A stretch of 64,000 bases of DNA from Saccharopolyspora elongata (lineage in GTDB: Bacteria; Actinomycetota; Actinomycetes; Mycobacteriales; Pseudonocardiaceae). Positions within the stretch are counted from its first letter, which is position 1; the number at the start of each line of letters is the position of its first letter. The DNA is taken from contig NZ_SMKW01000014.1 of the NCBI RefSeq assembly GCF_004348985.1, positions 88,629 to 152,628 of the forward strand, read 5' to 3'. The notes beneath the pieces were generated by a model that worked only from the letters and a program-made list of their open reading frames with translations, was not told the DNA's origin and did not search any database. Positions 24,107-33,364 of this stretch are shown piece after piece. The translations under genes were made by a program, and so were the position numbers.

Positions 24107-27100
24107 GTGCACCTGAAGAGCCTGACGCTGAAGGGGTTCAAGTCCTTCGCCTCGGCCACCACGCTGCGCTTCGAACCCGGCATCACCTGCGTCGTCGGCC
24201 CCAACGGCTCGGGCAAGTCCAACGTGCTCGACGCGCTGCGCTGGGTGATGGGCGAGCAGGGTGCCAAGGACCTGCGCGGCGGCAAGATGGAGGACGTGAT
24301 CTTCGCGGGCACCGCGGGCCGCGCCCCGCTGGGCCGCGCCGAGGTCACGCTGACCATCGACAACTCCGACGGCGCGCTGCCGATCGAGTACACCGAGGTC
24401 TCCATCACCCGCCGGATGTTCCGCGACGGCGCCAGCGAGTACGAGATCAACGGCAACACGTGCCGGCTGATGGACGTGCAGGAACTGCTGTCGGACTCCG
24501 GCATCGGCCGCGAGATGCACGTCATCGTCGGGCAGGGCCAGCTGGCCAGCATCCTGCAGGCCAAGCCGGACGAGAACCGCAGGCTCATCGAAGAGGCCGC
24601 GGGCGTGCTCAAACACCGCAAGCGCAAAGAGAAGGCGCTGCGCAAGCTCGACGCGATGCAGGCCAACCTGACCCGGTTGACCGACCTGACCAGCGAGCTG
24701 CGCCGCCAGCTCAAACCGCTCGGCAAGCAGGCCGAGATCGCCCGCAAGGCGCAGACCGTGCAGGCCGACCTGCGGGATTCCCGGCTGCGCCTCATCGCCG
24801 ACGACCTGATCACCGCGCGCGCCGACCTGGCCCGCGACGAAGCGGACCAGGAAACCGCGCGCGCCAAGCGCACCGAGGTCGAGCGCGCCCTGCAGTTCGC
24901 GCAGTCCGAGGAGAAGACCCTCGAAGAGCAGGTCGCCGCGGACGCGCCGAGGCTGACCCGCGCGCAGGAGACCTGGTACCGGCTGTCGGCGCTGGAGGAG
25001 CGGCTGCACGGCACGCTGCGGCTGGCCGCCGAGCGCCATCGGCATCTGACGGCGCAGACCGAAGAGCACCGCCCCGGCCGCGACCCGGATCAGCTCGACG
25101 CCGAGGCAGAAGAGGCCGCAGAGCAGGAGATCGAGCTCCGCGAGCAGGTCGAAGAGGCCCGCGAGGTGCTCAACGAGGTCGTGCTGCGCCGCTCGGAGCT
25201 GGAATCCGAGCTGAAGCAGGCCGAACAGGCGCATCTCGCCGCCGTGCGGGCGATCGCCGACCGCCGCGAGGGCGCTGCCCGGCTGTCCGGCCAGGTCGAA
25301 TCGCTGCGCAGCAAGGTCAGCGACACGGCCGACGAGATCGAACGGCTGTCGGATTCGCTGGACGAAGCCACCGGGCGGGCCGAGGAAGCGGAGCGCGCGC
25401 AGGCCGACGCGGAGGAGGAGAGCGGCGGCTACGACTCCGACGACGCGGGGCTTCAGGAACGCCGCGAAGGCGCAGCCGAAGCGCGCGATGCGGCGCGCGC
25501 CCGCGTCGAGGAGCTCGTGAAGGCCGAGCGGACCGCGGAGCGGGAGATCGCGTCCTGGAAGGCGCGAGTCGAAGCGCTGTCGATGGGCTTGCAGCGCAAG
25601 GACGGCGCCGGCGCGCTGATGTCGTCGGGAGACCGGGTGCCGGGCCTGCTCGGCACGGTCGCGGCGCTGCTCAGCGTCGAGCCGGGCGCGGAGGCCGCAC
25701 TCGCCGCGGCGCTGGGCGCGGTCGCCGACGCCGTCGCCGTTCGTGGTGTCACGGACGCGGTGACGGCCCTGGAATTGCTCAAGGCGGACGAGGCGGGCCG
25801 CGCCGGACTGCTCATCGGTTCCGCCGTGGCCGTCGACCGATCGGACTGGCCGCAGCTGACCGGCTCGGCGCGCTGGGCGGTCGACCTGGTCACCGCGCCC
25901 GACGGGCTGAGCGGGGCCGTGGCCAAGGCGCTCGACAAGGTCGCGGTCGTCGACGAGCTGACCGACGCCCGGGAACTCGTGCAGCGCCATCCCGAAGTCC
26001 GCGCCGTGACGGCGAACGGCGACGTGCTCGGCGTGCACTGGGCGATCGGTGGTTCCGAAGACCGGCAGAGCACCATCGAGGTGCAGGCCGCCGTCGACGA
26101 GGCCGAACGCGAACTCGCCGCCGCCGGGCGCCGCCTGGAGCAGCACTCCGCGGCGCTGGAAGGCGCGCGAGCCGAGGAAGAAGCGCGGCGTGCCGAAGTG
26201 CGGGCCGTGCAGGAGCAGATCAACGACGCCAAGGTGCGGCGAGCCCGCAGCACCGAACGGCTTTCCAGCCTGCAACGCGCCGCCCGCGCCGCCGGCGCCG
26301 ACGTCGACCGGATCCGGCAGCAGCGCGTGAAGGTCGAGCAATCCCGCGAACAAGCCCTGGTCAAGCTCGCCGAACTCGAAGAGCGGCTGAGCATCGTCAA
26401 GTCCGAACAGGACGAAGCGGCGGAGCCGGACACCGGCGAACGCGACCGGCTGGGCACCGAGCTCAACGCCGTGCGGCAGCAGGAAATGGACGCCCGCCTC
26501 GGACAGCGCACCGCCGAGGAGCGCGCCCGGGCTGTGCAGGGGCGCGCCGACCAGCTGCGCCGCGCAGCGCGCCACGAGCGCGAAGCGCGCGCCCGCGCGG
26601 AAGCGGCTCGCAAGGCCCGGGAACGCGCAGCGCGCGTGACCCAGGCCGTGGTCACCGGGGCCGAGACGGCGCTGGAGCGCATCGCGCGATCGCTGAGCGC
26701 CGCGACGGAGGAGCGGGACGTCGCGCAGGCGAAGCAGAGCGAGCACGAGCAGGCGCTCGGCGCCGTGCGAGCGCGCGTGCGCGAGCTCAGCGGGGAGCTG
26801 GAGAAGCTGACCGATGCGGTGCACCGCGACGAAGTCGTGCGTGCGGAGCAGCGGTTGCGCATCGAGCAGCTGGAAACCAAGATCATCGAGGATTTCGGGA
26901 TCGGCCTGGACGACCTGGTCGACGAGTACGGGCCCACCGTGCCGATCCCGCCCGGCCCCGCCGAGATCGCCGAGTACGAGGCGGCCAAGGAGCGCGGCGA
27001 GGACGTCAGCCCGCCGCCGCCGATGCCGTTCGACCGGGCCACCCAGGAGCGCCGCGCCAAGCGCGCCGAGAAGGACCTCTCCTTGCTGGGCAAGGTGAAT

Positions 27101-27829
27101 CCGCTGGCGCTGGAGGAGTTCGCCGCGCTGGAGGAGCGCTACAAGTTCCTCTCCACCCAGCTGGAAGACCTCAAGGACAGCCGCCGCGACCTGCTCAGCG
27201 TGGTCAAGGAGGTCGACGACAAGATCCTGGAGGTGTTCGCCTCCGCCTTCCAGGACGTGGCCGCGGAGTTCGAGACCGTCTTCAAGGTCCTGTTCCCCGG
27301 CGGCGACGGGCGGCTGACGCTCACCGACCCCGAGGACATGCTGACCACCGGCGTCGAGGTCGAGGCCCGGCCGCCGGGCAAGAAGGTCAAGCGGCTGTCG
27401 CTGCTCTCCGGTGGGGAGAAGTCGCTGACCGCGGTGGCCATGCTGGTGTCCATCTTCCGCGCCCGGCCGTCGCCGTTCTACGTGATGGACGAGGTCGAGG
27501 CGGCGCTGGACGACACCAACCTGCGGCGCCTGATCACGCTGCTGGACCAGCTCCGCGAGACCTCGCAGCTGATCATCATCACGCACCAGAAGCCGACCAT
27601 GGAGATCGCCGACGCCCTGTACGGCGTGACGATGCGCGGCGACGGCATCACGCAGGTGATTTCCCAGCGCCTGCGCGGCGATTCCGGCAAACGGCGCAAG
27701 GACGACGCGCCCGACGCGCCGCCCGAAGGCGACGTCGCCGCGGTGCTGGACGGCTCGGCGGCGCCGGAAAGCGTTGCGGGAGAGCCGGATCCGGCGCCCG
27801 GGGATCAGGCCGACGTGCCGAGGGCGTAG
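24107..27829 (+). CDS. smc: SMC chromosome segregation ATPase
   Basis: 1240 aa. Forms a ring-like condensin with ScpA and ScpB (not in this window) and organises the chromosome. Head: VVGPNGSGKSN (Walker A, about 30-39), then long coiled coils, a hinge (about 510-665), a second coiled coil, ABC signature LSGGEKSLTAVAML (about 1099) and Walker B FYVMDEVEAALDD (about 1123-1135). The GTG start gives the standard N-terminus MHLKSLTLKGFKSFA. C-terminal 80 residues are acidic and variable. Its 3' end overlaps the convergent gene at 27805 by 25 bp. Confidence 0.98.
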   Translation: MHLKSLTLKGFKSFASATTLRFEPGITCVVGPNGSGKSNVLDALRWVMGEQGAKDLRGGKMEDVIFAGTAGRAPLGRAEVTLTIDNSDGALPIEYTEVSITRRMFRDGASEYEINGNTCRLMDVQELLSDSGIGREMHVIVGQGQLASILQAKPDENRRLIEEAAGVLKHRKRKEKALRKLDAMQANLTRLTDLTSELRRQLKPLGKQAEIARKAQTVQADLRDSRLRLIADDLITARADLARDEADQETARAKRTEVERALQFAQSEEKTLEEQVAADAPRLTRAQETWYRLSALEERLHGTLRLAAERHRHLTAQTEEHRPGRDPDQLDAEAEEAAEQEIELREQVEEAREVLNEVVLRRSELESELKQAEQAHLAAVRAIADRREGAARLSGQVESLRSKVSDTADEIERLSDSLDEATGRAEEAERAQADAEEESGGYDSDDAGLQERREGAAEARDAARARVEELVKAERTAEREIASWKARVEALSMGLQRKDGAGALMSSGDRVPGLLGTVAALLSVEPGAEAALAAALGAVADAVAVRGVTDAVTALELLKADEAGRAGLLIGSAVAVDRSDWPQLTGSARWAVDLVTAPDGLSGAVAKALDKVAVVDELTDARELVQRHPEVRAVTANGDVLGVHWAIGGSEDRQSTIEVQAAVDEAERELAAAGRRLEQHSAALEGARAEEEARRAEVRAVQEQINDAKVRRARSTERLSSLQRAARAAGADVDRIRQQRVKVEQSREQALVKLAELEERLSIVKSEQDEAAEPDTGERDRLGTELNAVRQQEMDARLGQRTAEERARAVQGRADQLRRAARHEREARARAEAARKARERAARVTQAVVTGAETALERIARSLSAATEERDVAQAKQSEHEQALGAVRARVRELSGELEKLTDAVHRDEVVRAEQRLRIEQLETKIIEDFGIGLDDLVDEYGPTVPIPPGPAEIAEYEAAKERGEDVSPPPPMPFDRATQERRAKRAEKDLSLLGKVNPLALEEFAALEERYKFLSTQLEDLKDSRRDLLSVVKEVDDKILEVFASAFQDVAAEFETVFKVLFPGGDGRLTLTDPEDMLTTGVEVEARPPGKKVKRLSLLSGGEKSLTAVAMLVSIFRARPSPFYVMDEVEAALDDTNLRRLITLLDQLRETSQLIIITHQKPTMEIADALYGVTMRGDGITQVISQRLRGDSGKRRKDDAPDAPPEGDVAAVLDGSAAPESVAGEPDPAPGDQADVPRA

Positions 27830-28110
27830 CCGACGCCGAAGGCGACGAGCGCAGCCACCAGCGCGAAGCCGAACACCACCGACCAGCCCGGCCGGGCCGG
27901 CGCCCAGCGGGCCGGCTTCGAGTCCCGCGGTGAAATCCACTGCGGCGCAGCACGATTCCACAATTCCGGCCGCCCCAGCTCGGTCCGGCACGCCGCGCAC
28001 TCCGACAGGTGGGTGCGCACCGTCAGCCATTCGACGTCGCTGAGCACGCCCGCCGAATAGGCGTTGAGCTTCGCCCGCAGATCCGCATGATCCTGCACCG
28101 CAGCCCCCAT
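27805..28110 (-). CDS. Zinc-finger anti-sigma-like membrane protein
   Basis: 101 aa from ATG 28110, preceded by GAGG; a GTG at 28200 with GGAGG would add 30 residues. H34-x3-C38-x2-C41 (THLSECAACR) is the zinc motif of ZAS anti-sigma factors, followed by one membrane helix (about 76-97). Such proteins hold an ECF sigma factor at the membrane, but no ECF sigma gene is next to it here. The 3' end overlaps smc on the other strand. Confidence 0.75.
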   Translation of the reverse strand: MGAAVQDHADLRAKLNAYSAGVLSDVEWLTVRTHLSECAACRTELGRPELWNRAAPQWISPRDSKPARWAPARPGWSVVFGFALVAALVAFGVGYALGTSA

Positions 28111-28345
28111 CCGCAGCCTCGGTGATCGCTTGGGTAGATCATCGACCCGTGGCAACTCCTGCTGAAGCCCCGGGGGTCGGGCAATGGTGTCGTCGGCCAC
28201 CTCGGTTCAACCTCCGGAACGGCATGCGGGACGATGTTTCCGCGGTCCGGCGTCGATCCTCGGGGGCAGATGCCGGCCGGACACCGGGCGCGGAGTTCCC
28301 GCATCACCCCGAGTGCGGGGTCCCACCAGGTACAGGAGGCTTTCC

Positions 28346-28951
28346 ATGACCAACCCGTACGGCCCCCCGCCGGGGCAGCAGCCGTACCCGCAGCAGGGCC
28401 CGCCGATGGCGCCGCCCGGCGGCTACGGCCCGCCGTCCGGCCCGATGCCGCAACAGCCGATGCCGCCGCAGATGCAGCCGGGAATGCCGCAGCAGGGCTA
28501 CCCGCAGCCGCCGGCCCCGGCCGCGCCGCAGGGCCAGCCGATGGCGCCGCCCGCGCCCGGCATGGGGCGCATCATGATCGACTGCTCGTACTTCTGGCTG
28601 GCGTTCATGCTGATGTTCTTCAAGCCGCAGCTCACCATCAACGGGCAGCCGGGCCCGATCCTGACCTGGGGCAAGACCCCGGTCGACCTGCCGCCCGGCC
28701 AGTACCAGATCGGCATCCACGTCAACTACCTGTGGCAGGTCGGCCTCGCGACCGCGGTGATCCCGGTCAACGCCGGTCAGCAGGTCGACGTCCACTACGC
28801 GGCGCCGGTGATCGTCTTCATGAACGGTGCCATCGGCCCGACCCCGCAGAAGGCGCCCGGCATGGGCCTGGCCATCGGGATCATGGCCGGCAGCGTCGCG
28901 CTGTGCTTCCTGATCATCCTGCTGTCGGTCATCTCGGCCGCCGTCGCCTGA
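28346..28951 (+). CDS. Proline-rich membrane protein
   Basis: 201 aa, ATG at 28346 after CAGGAGG. The first 70 residues are Pro/Gln/Gly-rich repeats (PPGQQPYPQQGPP type). The rest is a compact domain with MIDCSYFWLAFMLMFFKP, a beta-rich middle (PVDLPPGQYQIGIHVNYLW) and a C-terminal membrane helix (about 175-198). It resembles actinomycete hypotheticals with an intrinsically disordered N-terminus. Function unknown. Confidence 0.85.
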   Translation: MTNPYGPPPGQQPYPQQGPPMAPPGGYGPPSGPMPQQPMPPQMQPGMPQQGYPQPPAPAAPQGQPMAPPAPGMGRIMIDCSYFWLAFMLMFFKPQLTINGQPGPILTWGKTPVDLPPGQYQIGIHVNYLWQVGLATAVIPVNAGQQVDVHYAAPVIVFMNGAIGPTPQKAPGMGLAIGIMAGSVALCFLIILLSVISAAVA

Positions 28952-28960
28952 GTCGCCCGC

Positions 28961-28994
28961 CGTGACCGCAGTTTCAATTGAAACTGCGGTCACG
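28961..28994. terminator. Perfect 34-bp palindrome between convergent genes
   Basis: Two 17-bp arms meet without spacer at 28977/28978, with centre TTTCAATTGAAA. It lies 9 bp after the proline-rich protein gene and 20 bp before the end of the convergent symporter gene, so it could terminate both. The TTTCAA(T)GAAA centre places it in the same repeat family as 7446-7565 and 62658-62696. Confidence 0.7.
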
Positions 28995-29014
28995 ACAGCA
29001 AGACCCACGGCAGT

Positions 29015-30514
29015 TCACGCGTTGTCGGCCTGCTTGACGGCGGCTTCGGGCGCCCGTCGCGGGTGGCGCAGCGACAGCAGTCCGCCCACCACGAGCGTCA
29101 CGATGACGCCGAGCGGCGTGTACCAGGGGAAGGCCAGCGGGGCTTCGCCGCCTTCGCCGTCCGGGAAGGTGACCCCGAGGATCACGATCGCCATCACCAC
29201 GACGGTCACCAGGAACGCGATCACCGCGTCGGGTTGGGTCGCCCGCTTCACCGCGAGCCCGAGGAAGAACGACCCGAGCAGCGCGCCGTAGGTGTAGCCC
29301 GTGATGCTCAGCCCCAACTCGATGACCGGGTTGTCGGTGCTGGTGAACATCGAGGCGAACACGAACAGCAGCACGCCCCACGCGAGCACCCAGAACTTCG
29401 CCTGGCGCAGCACCGCGTTGTCGTCGAGCTTGCGCTTGATCAACCGCTGGTAGACGTCGGTCACGGTGGACGTCGCGAGCGAGTTCAGCGACGAGCTCAT
29501 CGCGGCGGCGAGGATGCCCGCGATCAGTAGCCCGGCGATGCCCGGCGGCATCTCGGTGATGATGAACGTCGGGAACAGCTCGTCGTTCGTGCTCATGCCC
29601 ATTTCCTTGGGCTTCACCCCGTCGTAGAACGACCACAGCATGGTGCCGATCAGCAGGAACAGGCCGAACTGGAAGAACACCAGGATGCCGCTGCCGATCA
29701 GTGCGCCCTGGCTGGCCTTCAACGTCCGGGTCGCCAGCAACCGCTGCACGATCAGCTGGTCGGCGCCGTGTGAGGCCATCGAGAGCATCGCGCCACCGAC
29801 GATCGCCGTGACGAACGAGTACGGCTCGGTCACGATCGACGACGAGAAGTCGAACAACTGGAACTTGCCGGCGTCCAGGGCGGAGGCGAACCAGTCGGCG
29901 GGCAGCTTCCCGGCCAGCACCACGACCGCGATGACACCGCCGACGACGTAGAGGACCATCTGCAGGGCGTCCACCCAGACCACGGCGCGGGTGCCGCCGA
30001 GGTACGTGTAGAGCACGGTGATGATCGTGATCACCAGGAGGATCTGCCAGAACGACACGTCGATGCCGGCCGCCCCCAGCATCACCTTCACCGGGATGGC
30101 CGTGGCGAACAGCCGCACCCCGTCCGCCAGCAGCCGGGTGATCAGGAACGTCGCCGACGCGGTGACCTGCACCCCCGGGCCGAACCGCTTGCCGAGGAAC
30201 GCGTAGGCGGTGACGAGCTCGCCCCCGTAGTAGCGGGGCAGCAGCACGAAGGCCACCACGACCCGGCCGATCAGGTAGCCGATCGCCAGCTGCAGGAAGG
30301 TGAACGACCCGAGGTAGGCGACCGTCGGCGTGCTGATCACCGTCAGCGTGGACGTCTCGGTGGCCACCACCGCGAAGCACACCGCCCAGGACGGCATGTT
30401 GCGGTCGCTGACGAAGAAGTCCTTCGCCGAGCGCTGCTTGCCGGCCAGCAGCACGCCGAGGACCGGCATCAGAACCAGGTAGCCGATGATGATCGTGATG
30501 TCGACGGGATGCAC
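29015..30514 (-). CDS. Sodium:solute symporter (SSS family)
   Basis: 499 aa with about 13 membrane helices, standard SSS length. Features: N-terminal DITIIIGYLVLMPVLGVLLAG, SDRNMPSWAVCFAVVATETSTLT (sodium-site region, quoted here in parts as SDRNMPSW and ATETSTLT), GADQLIVQRLLATR and AAAMSSSLNSLATS, the conserved Na2-site helix. It couples uptake of a small solute to Na+. It lies 9 bp after anhydro-MurNAc kinase, so anhydro-muropeptide sugars, sialic-acid-like or other amino-sugar substrates are plausible but unproven. Confidence 0.92.
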   Translation of the reverse strand: MHPVDITIIIGYLVLMPVLGVLLAGKQRSAKDFFVSDRNMPSWAVCFAVVATETSTLTVISTPTVAYLGSFTFLQLAIGYLIGRVVVAFVLLPRYYGGELVTAYAFLGKRFGPGVQVTASATFLITRLLADGVRLFATAIPVKVMLGAAGIDVSFWQILLVITIITVLYTYLGGTRAVVWVDALQMVLYVVGGVIAVVVLAGKLPADWFASALDAGKFQLFDFSSSIVTEPYSFVTAIVGGAMLSMASHGADQLIVQRLLATRTLKASQGALIGSGILVFFQFGLFLLIGTMLWSFYDGVKPKEMGMSTNDELFPTFIITEMPPGIAGLLIAGILAAAMSSSLNSLATSTVTDVYQRLIKRKLDDNAVLRQAKFWVLAWGVLLFVFASMFTSTDNPVIELGLSITGYTYGALLGSFFLGLAVKRATQPDAVIAFLVTVVVMAIVILGVTFPDGEGGEAPLAFPWYTPLGVIVTLVVGGLLSLRHPRRAPEAAVKQADNA

Positions 30515-30523
30515 TGGCGCCTC

Positions 30524-31696
30524 CTACGCGGGCTGCATTCGCAGCCGCCTCGGCTGCTGGATGGCGGGCTCGGGGAGCCGGAGCGGGCCGGATCCCGGGG
30601 TGATGCTGCCCAACAAGCGGGGCCCGGCGGCCCCGGTGGTGCCCGGCGCGTTGCCGCTGACGCCGTGCCAGGTGAGGAATCCGAGCAGCGCGGTCAGGTA
30701 CGCCTCCTTGCCGTCCGCGGGCATGCCGAGGTCGTCGCTGACGACCAGCGGCGCGTCCAGCAGGCGGCGCAGGGCGGCGAGCAGGACAGGATTGCGCACC
30801 CCGCCGCCGGACGCAACGACCTTCGTGGCCTGCTCGTTGCGGCAGGCGTCGGCGATGGTGCGCGCGGTGAGCTCGGTCAGGGTCGCCAGCAGGTCGCCGT
30901 CGCCGACCTCGCCGGGCAGCTCGTCCAGCGCCCGGGCCAGGTAGTCGGCGTTGAAGTGCTCCTTGCCGGTGGATTTCGGCGCCGGCCGCCGGTAGTAGCC
31001 GTCGGCGAGCAGCACTTCGAGCAGTTCGGCGTGGACGGTGCCGGTCGCGGCGATGCTCCCGTCGGTGTCCTGCGGCGTGCCGGTGATCCGGCCCGCCGCG
31101 AGGTCGATCAGCGCGTTGCCTGGGCCGGTGTCGTAGGCCAGCGGCCGCCGCCCGCCGACCACGGTGATGTTGGCGATGCCGCCGATGTTCAGCGCGACGG
31201 TCGTGCCGGGCTCGTCGGCCAGCCACAGCGCGTCGAACACGCCCGCCAGCGGGGCGCCCTGACCGCCGGCGGCGACGTCGCGGGCCCGCAGGTCGGACAC
31301 CACCGGCAGGCCGGTGGCCTCGGCGATCCACGCAGGCTGCCCGATCTGCAGGGTGCCGCGCGCTCGCCCGCTGCCCTGGACCCAGTGGTAGATCGTCTGC
31401 CCGAGCGACGCCACGAGGTCGGCGCGGCCGTCCGCGAGCTCGACCCCGAGCCGGGCCGCGGCCGCGAACTGCTGCCCGACGTAGGTGTCGAGCCGGCACA
31501 GGTCTTCGGCGCTGCAACCGGCTGGCGGGAGCACGGCGCGCAGCTTCTCGTGCAGCACGTCCGGGTAGGGGAGCACGGTGGCGCCCAGCGGGCGGAGCTG
31601 CACGGTGTCGCCGTCCAGCCGCAGCTCGGCCACGGCCACGTCGACGCCGTCCATCGACGTGCCGGAGAGCAGACCGATCACGCGCAACCAACCCAC
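30524..31696 (-). CDS. anmK: Anhydro-N-acetylmuramic acid kinase
   Basis: 390 aa. Converts 1,6-anhydro-MurNAc and ATP to MurNAc-6-phosphate in peptidoglycan recycling. N-terminal GLLSGTSMDGVDVAV is the family signature; LGQTIYHW, ALNIGGIANITVV, YDTGPGNALID and ASGGGVRNP follow in order. GTG at 31696 gives the usual N-terminus; no ribosome site is evident, so the mRNA may be leaderless. Operon with the SSS symporter. It sits between smc and ftsY, where most relatives have other genes. Confidence 0.95.
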   Translation of the reverse strand: MGWLRVIGLLSGTSMDGVDVAVAELRLDGDTVQLRPLGATVLPYPDVLHEKLRAVLPPAGCSAEDLCRLDTYVGQQFAAAARLGVELADGRADLVASLGQTIYHWVQGSGRARGTLQIGQPAWIAEATGLPVVSDLRARDVAAGGQGAPLAGVFDALWLADEPGTTVALNIGGIANITVVGGRRPLAYDTGPGNALIDLAAGRITGTPQDTDGSIAATGTVHAELLEVLLADGYYRRPAPKSTGKEHFNADYLARALDELPGEVGDGDLLATLTELTARTIADACRNEQATKVVASGGGVRNPVLLAALRRLLDAPLVVSDDLGMPADGKEAYLTALLGFLTWHGVSGNAPGTTGAAGPRLLGSITPGSGPLRLPEPAIQQPRRLRMQPA

Positions 31697-31819
31697 ATGT
31701 GTGGTCTATTGCACAGCGCATGGTAAATGCAAGCGTCTCGCGCTCATTGTTGGTGAATTGCTCACTTGGTGTGCCGGGCGCGTTCCGAGGCCGGTATGAC
31801 CAGGTGGGAGGATGGGCGA

Positions 31820-33226
31820 GTGACCACCGAGAACCTGATTCTGATCATCGTCGCCGTCGTGGTGGTGCTGGCGATCGCCGTGGTCGCCGGCGTCGTGCTG
31901 AACCGCCGGCGGCGGATCAGCCTGAGCGAACGGGACGAGACTGCGGGCCGGGCCGAGTCCGTCAAGGGCGGCGGGTATCGCGCCGACAACGGGATCAGCC
32001 TGTCCAGCGGCGGCACCACCACGGCGGCCCCGCCGGAGCATCCGGCGGGCGAGCGCACCGAGGTGGAGGGCCAGCCCGGCGTCGGCGACGACGCCGCGGT
32101 GCCCCGCGACACCGAGCGGCGCGGCATCGTGGACGTGCCCCTGCCGGACGGCGGCACGGTGACCGAGGAGCCGCCGGTCAAGGAGCCGCCGGTCGAAGCA
32201 CCGGCCGAGGTTCCGGAGCAGGAGCGCGCCGAGCCGGTGCCGGAGCCGGCGCCCGCGGTGCCGGAGGAGATCGAGGAGATCGAGGAGATCGAGCCGACCT
32301 CGGGTCGGCTGGAGCGGCTGCGCGGCCGGCTCTCCCGCTCCCGGTCGACGTTCGGCCAGGGCCTGCTGGGCCTGCTCGGCGCCGGCGACCTGGACGAGGA
32401 CTCCTGGGAGGAGATCGAGGACACCCTCCTGCTGGCCGACCTCGGCGCGGCGACAACCACCGAGATCACCGAGCGGCTGCGCACCGAGATCGCCACGCGC
32501 GGCATCCGCACGCCGGACGAGGCGCGTGCGCTGCTGCGCGAGGTGCTGGTGGACGCCCTCGGCCCGGACATGGAGCGCGCGGTGCGCGCGCTGCCGCACG
32601 GCAACCCGGCCGATGGCGGCAAGCCGGCCGTGGTGCTGGTCGTCGGCGTCAACGGCACCGGCAAGACCACGACCACCGGCAAGCTGGCGCGGGTGCTCGT
32701 CGCGGACGGCCGGACGGTCCTGCTCGGCGCGGCCGACACCTTCCGCGCCGCGGCCGTCGAGCAGCTCGCCACCTGGGGCAGCCGGGTGGGCGCCGAGGTG
32801 GTGCGGGGCAAGGAAGGTGCCGACCCGGCGAGCGTGGCGTTCGAAGCGGTCAGCCGCGGCAGCGACACGGCCGTGGACGCGGTGCTGGTCGACACGGCCG
32901 GCCGCCTGCACACCAAGACGGGCCTGATGGACGAGCTGGGCAAGGTCAAGCGCGTCGTGGAGAAGAAGGCCCAGGTCGACGAGGTCCTGCTGGTGCTGGA
33001 CGCGACGACGGGCCAGAACGGCCTGACCCAGGCGCGGGTGTTCTCCGACGTGGTGGACGTGACGGGCATCGTGCTCACCAAGCTCGACGGCACGGCCAAG
33101 GGCGGCATCGTCTTCCAGGTGCAGCGGGAACTGGGTGTCCCGGTGAAGCTGGTAGGCCTCGGCGAAGGCCCGGACGACCTGGCCCCCTTCGAGCCGGGAG
33201 CCTTCGTGGACGCCCTCCTCGGCTGA
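31820..33226 (+). CDS. ftsY: FtsY, signal recognition particle receptor
   Basis: 468 aa from GTG 31820 (GGGAGG upstream). An N-terminal membrane helix (about 6-26), typical of actinobacterial FtsY, is followed by a long acidic A-region with Glu/Pro repeats, then the NG domain: GVNGTGKTTTTGKLA (about 276-290), DTAGRLHTK (about 357) and LTKLDGTAKGG (about 418). It receives SRP-ribosome complexes at the membrane with Ffh (42136). A start at 31766 is less likely as it lacks a ribosome site. Confidence 0.97.
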   Translation: MTTENLILIIVAVVVVLAIAVVAGVVLNRRRRISLSERDETAGRAESVKGGGYRADNGISLSSGGTTTAAPPEHPAGERTEVEGQPGVGDDAAVPRDTERRGIVDVPLPDGGTVTEEPPVKEPPVEAPAEVPEQERAEPVPEPAPAVPEEIEEIEEIEPTSGRLERLRGRLSRSRSTFGQGLLGLLGAGDLDEDSWEEIEDTLLLADLGAATTTEITERLRTEIATRGIRTPDEARALLREVLVDALGPDMERAVRALPHGNPADGGKPAVVLVVGVNGTGKTTTTGKLARVLVADGRTVLLGAADTFRAAAVEQLATWGSRVGAEVVRGKEGADPASVAFEAVSRGSDTAVDAVLVDTAGRLHTKTGLMDELGKVKRVVEKKAQVDEVLLVLDATTGQNGLTQARVFSDVVDVTGIVLTKLDGTAKGGIVFQVQRELGVPVKLVGLGEGPDDLAPFEPGAFVDALLG

Positions 33227-33240
33227 CAAGTCCCGAGAAC

Positions 33241-33278
33241 AGCCCCCGCGCCCCAAGCGCGGGGGCTGTTCGCTTTTC
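33241..33278 (+). terminator. Intrinsic terminator after ftsY
   Basis: AGCCCCCGCG (33241-33250) and CGCGGGGGCT (33258-33267) form a perfect 10-bp stem with a 7-nt loop, followed by GTTCGCTTTT. It lies 15 bp after the ftsY stop. Confidence 0.85.
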
Positions 33279-33294
33279 ACGCTTCCCAGCGGCC

Positions 33295-33353
33295 TTGACG
33301 CAACTGGTTGGTTGCAATACTGTCGCAACCAATAGGTTGCGATTGAAGGTTGC
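33295..33353 (+). promoter_or_regulatory. Promoter and operator of the SRPBCC-arsR operon
   Basis: Minus-35 TTGACG (33295-33300), 17 bp, minus-10 TACTGT (33318-33323). A perfect dyad CGCAACC-AATA-GGTTGCG lies at 33324-33341, right at the expected start site, and GGTTGC repeats at 33310 and 33348. The arrangement suits autoregulation by the ArsR-type repressor at 33800. Inferred, but the overlap of promoter and dyad is clear. Confidence 0.65.
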
Positions 33354-33364
33354 TGGAGGGCGCC

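Noticed and set aside
22778..28030. 1750-codon open frame on the minus strand
   Set aside because: It is antisense to smc and neighbours, with low-complexity Arg/Leu/Gln/Gly composition typical of GC-rich shadow frames. Only its last 62 codons (22778-22966) look like a real gene.
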